Source: CAXBCP01 sp038120765 (GTDB lineage Bacteria; Pseudomonadota; Alphaproteobacteria; MPNO01; UBA830). Taken from it: a stretch of DNA of 64,000 nucleotides. The stretch lies in NCBI GenBank assembly GCA_038120765.1, contig JAYOMI010000004.1, positions 1 to 64,000 of the forward strand, read 5' to 3'. The notes beneath the pieces are model-generated. The model searched no databases. It was not told where the DNA came from and saw nothing but the letters and a program-made list of their open reading frames with translations. A program made the translations under genes and the position numbers. Positions 47,523 to 55,538 of this stretch are shown here, one piece after another (position 1 is the first letter of the stretch; every line of letters begins with the position of its first letter).

Positions 47523-47999
47523 CTAGAACGGCACGGTGAGCCCGTCCATCATGCTGTCGCAATTGACCAACTCGACCTTCTTGGCGCGGATCAGGAAGGA
47601 GCCGTCTGTTGGTTCCAGCACGTGCCAGAGCGTGCCGGCAAAATGACGCTGTTTGTCCCGCCTGTATTCGGTGAGCTGGAACTTCGAGCGCACTCTTATC
47701 GCGCCGTCTTCTTCGCGCTCGACCGTGGCATTGACAACGATCCGGCTGGTGCGGGCGACAGGCGTCTGGGTGTGCAGCTTTCCGGCAACAAGCCGCCGCA
47801 CCCTGGTCTCCAGAAGTTGGCGGTCGTCATACATCAGCGAAATGTTGGTCCGGGGGCTTTCCTGGTTTTCTTCTATGGGTACCCAGTAGGTCGCATTCCG
47901 GGTGAACAGGGCGAGCCAGTCTTCCCAGCGGCGTTCGTCCAGGATGCGGGCTTCCTCGATCAGGAATTGTTCTATTTCGGCGGGTGCGGGCGATGACAT
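47523..47999 (-). CDS. aromatic-ring-hydroxylating dioxygenase beta subunit
   Basis: This 158-residue protein has the NTF2-like fold of dioxygenase beta subunits, with IEQFLIEEARILDERRWEDW at residues 9-28 and TRNATYWVP after it. It starts 14 bases downstream of the Rieske alpha gene, so the two form the oxygenase component. Beta subunits are mostly structural and shape substrate specificity. Confidence 0.88.
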   Translation of the reverse strand: MSSPAPAEIEQFLIEEARILDERRWEDWLALFTRNATYWVPIEENQESPRTNISLMYDDRQLLETRVRRLVAGKLHTQTPVARTSRIVVNATVEREEDGAIRVRSKFQLTEYRRDKQRHFAGTLWHVLEPTDGSFLIRAKKVELVNCDSMMDGLTVPF

Positions 48000-48013
48000 G
48001 GTTCCGGATTCCT

Positions 48014-49349
48014 TCACGCTGCGGTCATGTAGTTGCGCCAGGTCTCGTACATGTTGCGTATGTACACCTCGCTGGTCGAATCCTTGCCCTGGACGCCGCC
48101 GTGATCGTCCGGCCGGTCGCACGCGTAACCGCGGCCGACCTCGATCCATTCCGCGCCGCCTGCGTTCACGCCGGTCCCGATCCGCCCATAGGTTTCGAGA
48201 TCGTCGGTCAGGACAAGCGATCCGGTGCCGTTGGTAACGTTTGCAAACGCAATCGTGTCTTCGAACATTTTCTCGGGCGCGCCCTTCAGCCTGAACGAAT
48301 AGGTGTAGACCTCCGTCCGGTTGACCGACACGGGATGCACCACGCGCAGCTGCCGGAACTGGCTCATGAAGGAGAGGTTCGGATAGACGTTGGAGTTCCA
48401 GCGCGTGACTTCCAGTATCCGTTTTGTCTCTTCCGGCCCCTTTTTGGCCTCCATCGCGGCGATATACTCCGCGAAGACGTCGTCGCGTTTTGCCGCAACG
48501 AGTTTTTCGTCGTCGTGATAGTCGCCGAGATAGGAATGTCCGTTCTGGTAGGTCCAGATGCCGACCTGTTCCTGCCAGAACTTGTAGGGGGCGCCGTTCT
48601 GGCGCATCTGACGGACCGCGATTTCCCCGGAGCCGTCGGTGAACACTCCGTCATCATGTTCGCGCGCCGCCTCCGTCGATGACTGGTNNNNNNNNNNGGT
48701 GCACGAACAGCGGATGGGCGGCATCGCAGAGATTTTCGAGATAGAGCTTCCAGTTGCCGTCATAGGCGTGCTTGAACACGCCGCCGGCAAGCTCAAGCTC
48801 GCCGTCCGGCGCCCGGTCGACCATATCGTCGAAGGATGTGGTCATATGGCCGAGAAATTCTGTGAGAGAAGGCCCGTCCGTGGCGAGAGAGGCGAAGACG
48901 AAACCGCGATAGCTGTCGACACGGGGCGCGCCGACCATCGCGGTGGCAGGATCGTCCGGGTTGAAGTGCTCCGGGTAGCCGTGCTGCAGGGGAACCCGGA
49001 TCAGTTTGCCGTCGGTGCCGTAGGTCCATCCATGATAGCAGCAGACGAATTCCTCGGCATTGCCGCTTTCCTCGGCGACCACCATCGCGCCGCGATGGGC
49101 GCATTGATTGTGGATCACGTGGATTTTTCCGTCGCTGTGCCGGACCATCACCATGGGGCGTCGCCCGATCCGCGTGACCGCGAAATCGCCGGGCTTTCTG
49201 ACCTGGCTTTCATGGCCGACATAGACCCAGATTTTCCCGAATATCCGCTGCATTTCGAGCTCGAAGATTTCCGGGTCGGCGTATACACGCCTGTGGACAC
49301 GGCCGGGCTGAATAAGGTCTGCCGGATCGGTTGTGGTGGTCGACGCCAT
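48014..49349 (-). CDS. Rieske dioxygenase alpha subunit, split by a scaffold gap
   Basis: Two segments around an N run encode an alpha subunit of about 440 residues. The Rieske ligands are C-x-H at 83-85 and C-x-x-H at 103-106. The mononuclear iron ligands are in ENLCDAAHPLFVH near 207-219. Collapsing the 3-base overlap at the gap restores the frame HPLFVHQSSTEAAREHDD, so the gene is likely intact. The ATG at 49349 has AGGAA upstream; an extended start at 49430 would run through the operator. Ferredoxin and reductase genes are absent from the window. The ring substrate is unknown. Confidence 0.87.
48686..48695. other. 10-N scaffold gap with 3-base flank overlap
   Basis: GGT ends the left flank and starts the right flank; merging it restores the frame of the dioxygenase alpha gene. 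Confidence 0.85.
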
Positions 49350-49388
49350 GATGATTTTTTCCTTTCGCATTCGGAACTTTGAATTTCC

Positions 49389-49409
49389 GATACTGTACGG
49401 TATAGTATC
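49389..49409. promoter_or_regulatory. inverted-repeat operator for the TetR/dioxygenase intergenic region
   Basis: GATACTGTA, CGG, TATAGTATC form a near-perfect inverted repeat (8 of 9 positions) centred in the 63-base space between the divergent dioxygenase and TetR genes. It ends three bases before the TetR start and 40 bases upstream of the dioxygenase start, and it includes the -10-like TATAGT. The TetR-family product is the likely binder. Confidence 0.7.
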
Positions 49410-49412
49410 AAT

Positions 49413-50051
49413 ATGGCTGGTTCCCGTCAATTGACTCTCGACCCTCCGTCCCGGCGTGAACAGAACGCCGCCGACAAGCAGCGCGCTATTCTCGACGGCG
49501 CGCGGGCGGTTTTCATGGCGCTTGGCTTCGGTGGTGCGAGCATGGATGCGATCGCAGACCGCGCCGCTGTTTCCAAGATGACGCTGTACCGCTATTTCGA
49601 GAGCAAGGAAGCGCTTTTCGCGGGGCTGATAGAGGAGTCCTGCGCCAAAATCCTGGAGCAGGATCCCGGCGTGCCCCTCGAAGGACTCTCACCCCGCGAA
49701 GCGCTGCGCCGGTTCGGCATGCAACTGCTCGAAACCGTGTATGCGCCGGAAACGCTGGCGCTGCACCGCATCGTTCTGGCCGAGGTAAACCGGTTCCCCG
49801 AGCTGGGCCGGCTGTTTTACCAATCGGGCCCGGAACGGAATATCGCGGCGGTCGCGACCTATATCGACAGTTACATGCCCGGCGATTCCGCACGGCCACG
49901 GGATTCCCGGAAATGCGCCGAGGAGTTTTTCGAACTGGTGCGAGGCTATACGCATCTGAGGCTGCTGCTCGGGATCGAGGAAACGCACGATGCCGCTGCC
50001 AGGGCGGCGCAGGTCGATCGCGCAGTGGACACGTTCTTCCGGACCCTGTGA
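49413..50051 (+). CDS. TetR family transcriptional regulator
   Basis: This 212-residue protein has the TetR DNA-binding domain at about residues 20-70 (AILDGARAVFMALGFGGASM, then VSKMTLYRYFESKEALFAGL), followed by a ligand-binding helical domain with the FYQSGPERNIAAVATY segment common in the family. It is divergent from the dioxygenase genes and overlaps its own probable operator, which suggests autoregulation and repression of the dioxygenase until an aromatic effector binds. Confidence 0.9.
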   Translation: MAGSRQLTLDPPSRREQNAADKQRAILDGARAVFMALGFGGASMDAIADRAAVSKMTLYRYFESKEALFAGLIEESCAKILEQDPGVPLEGLSPREALRRFGMQLLETVYAPETLALHRIVLAEVNRFPELGRLFYQSGPERNIAAVATYIDSYMPGDSARPRDSRKCAEEFFELVRGYTHLRLLLGIEETHDAAARAAQVDRAVDTFFRTL

Positions 50052-50141
50052 AACCGCTGTTCGAAGCGTTTACGTTCCCCACCTGAGATATGCTAGGATC
50101 GATCCGGTAACCGCACCCGCCTTGAGGGATGGAGACAGATC

Positions 50142-50893
50142 ATGAATGCCACCGCCGTCCGCGATATCACCGGTCCGTCGCTGCGCGACCGGGTCAGCGA
50201 AGAGGAATGGAAAGTCCGCGTCGATCTTGCCGCCGCCTACCGGCTCGCGCATCTCCATGGCTGGACGTCGACGCTGATCTACAATCATATTTCGGCGCGC
50301 GTTCCGGGCCCCGAACATCATTTCCTGCTCAACCCGTTCGGCCTGCGCTGGGATGAAGTCACGGCCTCCAACCTGGTCAAGATCGACCTAGACGGCAATA
50401 TCCTCGATGACACGCCCTACACGATCAACAATGCCGGCTACACGATCCACAGCGCGATCCATGCGGCCCGTGAAGACGCCATGTGCGTGATCCACACCCA
50501 CACCGAGGCCGGCATGACGGTGTCGGCCCTCGATGGCGGCCTGATCTATACAAATCAGGACGCGATGATGTTTTACGGCCATACGGCGAACGGGAGCGCC
50601 GTGTGCAGGATCTCGGCGACAAGAAGGTGATGATCCTGCGGAACCACGGTCTGCTGACGACCGGCATGAGTATCGCGGACGCCTGGGTGCAGATGTATTT
50701 CCTGGAGAAAACCTGTTCTGCGCAGGTGAAGCTGCTCTCCGCGGCAGCCGCATCCGGTCAATCGATCCGGTATCCCTCCAAGGAGGTATGCGAACATACC
50801 GCGAAGCAATATGACAATGCCGGTTGCGGCGCGCGCGAATGGCCGTCGCTGATCCGCCAGCTTGACGACGTCACAACCGATTATAAGTACTGA
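50142..50893 (+). pseudogene. class II aldolase/adducin family gene with internal deletion and frameshift
   Basis: The first frame encodes a class II aldolase N-terminal half with YNHISARVPGPEHHFLLNPFG and the zinc-binding HTHTEAG at about 109-115, up to QDAMMFYGH. The second frame continues with ERRVQDLGDKKVMILRNHGLLTTG, which carries a later zinc His, to the stop at 50893. At about 50583-50588 the two do not meet cleanly: roughly a dozen residues usually found between these motifs are missing and the frame changes. The present product would end at 50630. Members cleave sugar phosphates or other hydroxyacids. The size of the loss is judged from memory of the family. Confidence 0.75.
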
Positions 50894-50896
50894 TCC

Positions 50897-51637
50897 ATGA
50901 CCGCCACCGTCGACGAAATCGCCCCGGACGTATTCCGGATAACGACCTTCAATGCGCAGGCGAACTTCCAGTTCTCTTCGTTCCTGATCCGGGATGACGA
51001 GCCGATGCTCTATCATACCAATCTGCGGGGCTGTTTTGATGACATCCGCGACGGTGTGGCGACAGTTATCGATCCGGCGACATTGCGCTGGGTCGGGTTC
51101 AGCCATTTTGAATCGGACGAATGCGGTGCGTTGAACGACTGGCTGGCTCTGGCACCGCATGCGGAACCTGTCTGCAGTTTTGTCGGCGCGCGCACCAGCA
51201 TCGGCGATTTCGCCGACCGCGCTCCGCGCGTCCTCGGCGCGGACGAGAAGATAGAGACGGGATCGCATACGTTCCGCGTGCTGGAAACGAAACACGTCCC
51301 GCACGGATGGGACGCGAGCCTGCTATACGAAGAAACCGCATCGACGCTGTTCTGTTCCGATCTGCTGGGGCAGGGCGGCAATGTCGAAGCGCTGTACGAC
51401 GGCGATATCGTCGGCCGGTCGGACGACTACAATTCGCGGCAGGCCGAGGGGCCGATGTCCGGGGCCGTGCCGTTCACGAAAGAGACACGGCCGATCCTGA
51501 ATGGCCTTGCCGACCTGAACCCGAAAACGCTTGCCTGTATGCACGGGTCCAGCTTTTCGGGCGATTGCGCGCAGGCCCTGCGCGATTTTGGCGAAATACT
51601 GGAACGCCTCAATGGCGGGCCGATTGAACAGGAATAG
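50897..51637 (+). CDS. metallo-beta-lactamase-fold diiron (ODP-like) protein
   Basis: This 246-residue protein resembles the oxygen-binding diiron domain of flavodiiron proteins rather than hydrolytic lactamases. The metal motif is H-x-E-x-D (SHFESDE at 69-75), followed by KHVPHGWDASL with another His and STLFCSDLLGQGG with an Asp. It lacks the C-terminal flavodoxin domain, so an external electron donor is needed. Its stop is directly followed by msrB, which suggests a shared role in oxygen or peroxide stress. It could also be a sensor. Confidence 0.8.
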   Translation: MTATVDEIAPDVFRITTFNAQANFQFSSFLIRDDEPMLYHTNLRGCFDDIRDGVATVIDPATLRWVGFSHFESDECGALNDWLALAPHAEPVCSFVGARTSIGDFADRAPRVLGADEKIETGSHTFRVLETKHVPHGWDASLLYEETASTLFCSDLLGQGGNVEALYDGDIVGRSDDYNSRQAEGPMSGAVPFTKETRPILNGLADLNPKTLACMHGSSFSGDCAQALRDFGEILERLNGGPIEQE

Positions 51638-52042
51638 ATGATGGTCGAGAAAATCACGAAAACCGAGGAAGAATGGCGCGCACAGCTGACGGAGGAGCAG
51701 TTCTACGTTACGCGCAAGCACGGTACCGAGCGGGCTTTCACCGGCGAATACGATCGCTGCAAGGATGACGGCGTCTACAAGTGCATCTGTTGTGGGCACC
51801 CGTTATTCGATTCCGATCACAAGTTCGATTCCGGCACCGGCTGGCCCAGCTTTTTCCAGCCACTGAGTGAAGACGCGGTTGAAACCCAGACCGACCGGTC
51901 GTTGCTGATGAGCCGGACCGAAGTGCATTGTGCCCGCTGCGATGCCCATCTCGGACACGTATTTCCCGATGGGCCGCGTCCGACCGGCCAGCGCTACTGC
52001 ATGAATTCGGCGTCGTTGAAGCTGGAACCCAAAGAAGGCTGA
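51638..52042 (+). CDS. msrB: peptide-methionine (R)-S-oxide reductase MsrB
   Basis: This 134-residue protein has the MsrB fold: two zinc CxxC pairs (Cys49/Cys52 and CARC at about 97-100), TGWPSFFQPL (about 67-76) and the catalytic cysteine in RYCMNSASL near residue 121. It repairs methionine R-sulfoxide using thioredoxin. It starts immediately after the stop of the diiron protein gene, so they are cotranscribed. Confidence 0.95.
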   Translation: MMVEKITKTEEEWRAQLTEEQFYVTRKHGTERAFTGEYDRCKDDGVYKCICCGHPLFDSDHKFDSGTGWPSFFQPLSEDAVETQTDRSLLMSRTEVHCARCDAHLGHVFPDGPRPTGQRYCMNSASLKLEPKEG

Positions 52043-52067
52043 TCGCCTTTTTTTCCGATCGCGCGCG

Positions 52068-52466
52068 TCAGTAATCGGAATAGGATTTTTCTTCGACGAT
52101 CCGCGCGCCGAGAAGCATGTTGATCGATCGTTTGATATCGGCGCGAACGTCATTTAGCCGGTAGACCGATCGCGCGAGATCGATAAACACCGGCTCGAAA
52201 TCCTGGCGGCTCTCGCATTCCCGGATGGCATCCTCGGTCTCCCAAAGCCGCTCGTTGACTTCTTTCAGGCGGCTTGAGAGGTCCGATATCTGCTCCGATG
52301 TTTCGATCGCGAGGTTCATAGCGTTCGTTAGGGTCGCAAGTTCGTATGTGACGTTTGCGCGCTTCATCGCATCGTCGATGCGTTCGGCCTTGATCTCCAG
52401 GATCGTGATCTTGTCGATCAGCTCGCCGGGCGCGGCATCGATTTTGACTGACGGAATATGCCCCAT
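52068..52466 (-). CDS. DUF6165 family protein
   Basis: This 132-residue, mostly helical protein has the DUF6165 start SVKIDAAPGELIDKITILEIK and a later helix with DVRADIKRSINMLLGARIVEEK. It looks like an all-helical coiled-coil protein. Function unknown; relatives sit next to TPR or glycosyltransferase genes, as here. Its ATG overlaps a TAA (TAATG) that would be the original stop of the upstream TPR gene. Confidence 0.82.
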   Translation of the reverse strand: MGHIPSVKIDAAPGELIDKITILEIKAERIDDAMKRANVTYELATLTNAMNLAIETSEQISDLSSRLKEVNERLWETEDAIRECESRQDFEPVFIDLARSVYRLNDVRADIKRSINMLLGARIVEEKSYSDY

Positions 52467-52513
52467 TACGCGTCCTCCGCGATCGCCGCCGATATTCTCT
52501 GGAATACGCTGGT

Positions 52514-54070
52514 TCAGTCGCCGGCATGTTTCTGACGAAAGACACGCATACTGTCATACCAGGGGGAGGATTCCCCCTTTAGTCGCCAGCGCCAGTCGGG
52601 CAGATGACAAAGCGCGACATACACCGGGATACCCGCCGCGCCTGCGAGATGGGCGATCGCGGTATCGGATGTCACGACCAGGTCGAGCGACGACATAACC
52701 GCGAGCGTATCGGTAAAGGCGTGGGTGATATCCATTTCCGCCGTCATATCCNNNNNNNNNNCCAGAATACGGTCCCGCCAAGGCATCTCGTCGACCTGCT
52801 CTGTGCCGTAGCCCTGTTGCAGGCTCTCAAGTTGTATGTCTTTGCGCCGGGCAAGAGGTTCGAAATTAAGCAGGGGAATCGATCGCCGGTCATCGTGCTG
52901 GTACCCCGTGCTACCCTGCCAGGCGATGCCGATGCGCCGGGCCGACGGTACGCCGAGTTTTTCGCGCCATGCCGCGGACAGGGTTGGGTCCGGCTGAAGA
53001 TATTTCCCCCCGGTGGGTTCGAACGGCAGCGCTTCGTTGAAAAGACGCGGCAACGACATCAGCGGCGAGTGAAGATCGTGGTCGGGGCGTTTGGCGAGGG
53101 AGGCAATGCGGATGTTGCCGGCAGCCGGCTGTACAATCTTCTTAATCCGGTCGGGGCAGGCGAAAATGACGTCGCCATCGAGATCCTGCAGCAGCTTGAG
53201 GTAACGGACAAACTGCAGCGTGTCGCCGAGGCCCTGTTCCGCATAGACGAGCAGGGTGCGGCCGTTCAGATCCTCGCTCTGCCATTGCGGACGATCCATT
53301 TTCTCCATGGCGAAGCCGGGCAAATGGCAACGCCACTCGTATTCTTTCCATCCGTCGGGGTAATTCCCGGTCGCCAGCAGTGTGAGGGCGAAATTCCAGT
53401 GCGCTTCCGCGCTGTCCGGGACGGCCTGTATCGCCTGCTGATACCGGCGTATCGCCGCGTCGTAGCGACCTTCTTCCTTCAACGCCGCACACAGGTTGAT
53501 CTGGGCGCGGATATGGTCGGGCTTTTCGTAGACGACCTGGCGGAGAACCTCCTCGGCTTCGGCATAGCGCTCGGATGCCAACAACCCGTTGCCGAGATTG
53601 TATTTCAGTTCGATATCGTTCGGACGCATCTTCAAGGCGCTTTCGAAGCACGCGACCGCTTTCACGGCCTTTCCGGCGGCCTTATAGGCTGTGCCGAGGT
53701 TCGAATGGGCTTCGGGCGAATTGGGGAGCATGGTGAGGACCATGCGGTGCGCTTTTATCGCGTCCTTGTGGCGACCGAGGGACTTGAAGGCATTCCCGAG
53801 ATCGCACAGGACTTCGGGACGTTGGGGATCCAGCCTGGCGGCCTTGATCAATAGCTGGACGGCGCGTTCTCCGCGTCCGTTTTTCTGCGCAATCAGCCCG
53901 AGCATATGCAGCGCGCCGACATTTTCCGGTTCTTTCTTGAGCACCTTCCGATAGATAGCTTCAGCCTTGTCGTAGCGTCCGCCCCGGTAATAGTCGAGCG
54001 CGGACGCAAGCCGTTCGTCGGCATAAAGCCCGCGGCTGTCTTCGCGGTTCAGGGCAGGCGCTAGGGACAT
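52514..54070 (-). CDS. TPR-repeat protein with glycosyltransferase-like C-terminal domain, premature TGA
   Basis: The N-terminal 240 residues hold six to seven TPR repeats (for example NVGALHMLGLIAQKNGRGER). The C-terminal half resembles the glycosyltransferase family 9-type domain (LVYAEQGLGDTLQFVRYL, then VVTSDTAIAHLAGAAG). It is interrupted by an N run at 52752-52761. The frame ends at a TGA (52514-52516) inside HAGD-stop-TSVF, where the family has Trp; beyond it 15 more codons reach a TAA at 52466-52468 that overlaps the DUF6165 ATG. So the present stop is probably a recent TGG to TGA change and the true protein has about 530 residues. Confidence 0.82.
   Translation of the reverse strand: MSLAPALNREDSRGLYADERLASALDYYRGGRYDKAEAIYRKVLKKEPENVGALHMLGLIAQKNGRGERAVQLLIKAARLDPQRPEVLCDLGNAFKSLGRHKDAIKAHRMVLTMLPNSPEAHSNLGTAYKAAGKAVKAVACFESALKMRPNDIELKYNLGNGLLASERYAEAEEVLRQVVYEKPDHIRAQINLCAALKEEGRYDAAIRRYQQAIQAVPDSAEAHWNFALTLLATGNYPDGWKEYEWRCHLPGFAMEKMDRPQWQSEDLNGRTLLVYAEQGLGDTLQFVRYLKLLQDLDGDVIFACPDRIKKIVQPAAGNIRIASLAKRPDHDLHSPLMSLPRLFNEALPFEPTGGKYLQPDPTLSAAWREKLGVPSARRIGIAWQGSTGYQHDDRRSIPLLNFEPLARRKDIQLESLQQGYGTEQVDEMPWRDRILXXXXDMTAEMDITHAFTDTLAVMSSLDLVVTSDTAIAHLAGAAGIPVYVALCHLPDWRWRLKGESSPWYDSMRVFRQKHAGD
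52752..52761. other. 10-N scaffold gap in the TPR gene
   Basis: CC ends the left flank and starts the right flank. Merging them gives RDRILDMTAEMD in one frame, as in related proteins, so no bases need be missing. Confidence 0.7.
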
Positions 54071-54137
54071 CTAGTCCTCGGATCGGGATCATTTCCAGAC
54101 GCCGAAGATAAGATGTAATCCTTTACAAAGCCTTGCG

Positions 54138-54488
54138 TCAGGCGGCGGCGATGGCCGTCATTTCCACCCGGATTTCAGGGGCGGCAAGCGGTGCGCCCAC
54201 CGTGGTGCGGGCCGGGGCGTTGGGACCGTCCACCCAGGCATCCCAGACATCGTTCATCCCGGAAAATTCCGCCATATCCGCCAGATAAATGGTGACGGAG
54301 AGAAGTTTTGACCGGTCAGTGCCCATTTCGGCCAGCGTCGCGTCCAGCCGTTCCAGCACGTCTGCGGTTTGCGCCCTGATATCGCCGTCCCGGTTCCGGG
54401 CGACATGGCCCATCGTGTAGACCGTGTCGCCGTGACGGACGGCCTTGCTCATACGCGGACCGGGGTCGAGTCTGTGAATATCGGACAT
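54138..54488 (-). CDS. RidA/YjgF family protein
   Basis: This 116-residue protein has the RidA fold signature: MSKAVRHGDTVYTMGHVARN (about 12-31), QTADVLERLDATLAEMGTD and a late Arg in RTTVGAPLAAPEIRVEM. RidA proteins hydrolyse reactive enamine/imine intermediates; the Arg is the usual substrate ligand. The ATG at 54488 with GGAG eight bases upstream is preferred. It is divergent from the NmrA-like gene. Confidence 0.86.
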   Translation of the reverse strand: MSDIHRLDPGPRMSKAVRHGDTVYTMGHVARNRDGDIRAQTADVLERLDATLAEMGTDRSKLLSVTIYLADMAEFSGMNDVWDAWVDGPNAPARTTVGAPLAAPEIRVEMTAIAAA

Positions 54489-54594
54489 GTGCATCTCCAT
54501 TCGGAGTTTGGACAAGTTTTGGCGGTCCGTGCGATGGCCGTCAACGCCTGCGTCCGGTATTGTTGTCTAAATCGATTTTGTACAGGGGAAAGAC

Positions 54595-55449
54595 ATGATT
54601 CTGCTCACCAGCGCCGGCGGCAAGACAGGCCGCGCGATGATTTCAACCTTTGCTGCGGCGGGCGAAAGGGTCCGGGCGGTTATGCGGCGAGACGACGCCG
54701 ACGCCGATCTGAAGGCTTTGGGCGCGGTCGAGGTTGTTCACGCGGACCTGATGGATGCGGCGGCGATCGCCGATGCCGCCAAAGGCTGTCGCGCGATTTA
54801 CTACATCTGCCCCAATATGACCGAGCAGGAACAGACGCTGGGGGAAAACATCATCGCCGCGGCGAAGTCGGCGAATGTCGAAAGACTGGTGTTTCACTCG
54901 GTGCTTCATACCCAGGTGCAGGCGCTGCAGCATCACTGGAACCGGCTTTTCGTCGAAGAGGCGATTATAGAATCAGGCGTTCCCTTCAGCATTCTGCAGG
55001 TCGGCTCCTACTATCAGAACATGCTGCCGGGCTGGGCGAAAATGAAGGAGACCGGCATTCACGCGATGGCCTACGAGGTCGAAGCGCCGATGAGCCTTGT
55101 CGATCTCGGCGATGTCGCCGAAGCCGCCCTGAAAGTGCTGAACGATCCCGGCTGCGCGAACGGCATATTCGAGATTTGCGGTCCGGTTATCACATTGACG
55201 GAAAAGGCAAAAATCCTGTCGGATATTCTGGGCCAGCCGATCGAGGCGCGGAAGCTTCCCGCGGACGACGCCGTGGCACATGCTGCCCATATGGGCGTCG
55301 GCGAGTTCGGTCAGAACTGCATGCGCAAGATGTTCGCCCATTACGATATTCACGGGCTTGTCGGCAGCCCGCGCGTGCTTGAATGGGTCCTCGGCCGCCC
55401 GCCGTTGGAATTCGGGGACTTCGCGCGACGGGTTGCTGCAGAGCGCTGA
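54595..55449 (+). CDS. NmrA-like NAD(P)-binding oxidoreductase or sensor
   Basis: This 284-residue protein has a Rossmann-type N terminus (LLTSAGGKTGRAM, residues 3-15; close to G-x-x-G-x-x-G) and follows the NmrA/atypical SDR plan, with VERLVFHSVLHTQ near 94-106 and YYQNMLPGW near 140. The usual SDR Tyr-x-x-x-Lys is not evident, as in NmrA proteins that sense NAD(P) or reduce quinones. It stands alone. Confidence 0.85.
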   Translation: MILLTSAGGKTGRAMISTFAAAGERVRAVMRRDDADADLKALGAVEVVHADLMDAAAIADAAKGCRAIYYICPNMTEQEQTLGENIIAAAKSANVERLVFHSVLHTQVQALQHHWNRLFVEEAIIESGVPFSILQVGSYYQNMLPGWAKMKETGIHAMAYEVEAPMSLVDLGDVAEAALKVLNDPGCANGIFEICGPVITLTEKAKILSDILGQPIEARKLPADDAVAHAAHMGVGEFGQNCMRKMFAHYDIHGLVGSPRVLEWVLGRPPLEFGDFARRVAAER

Positions 55450-55481
55450 CCGTCGCGGCCTGCCAGCTAAGATTAACATTT

Positions 55482-55503
55482 CTTTAAGTAAATATTCTTA
55501 AAG
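55482..55503. promoter_or_regulatory. AT-rich inverted repeat upstream of the diguanylate cyclase
   Basis: CTTTAAG, eight bases TAAATATT, CTTAAAG make a perfect 7-base inverted repeat in the unusually AT-rich leader of the diguanylate cyclase gene, 35 bases before its ATG. It could be an operator or promoter element. Confidence 0.4.
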
Positions 55504-55538
55504 TTGTATTTTAAGCAGTTCGAAAAGCAGGCGCGATC

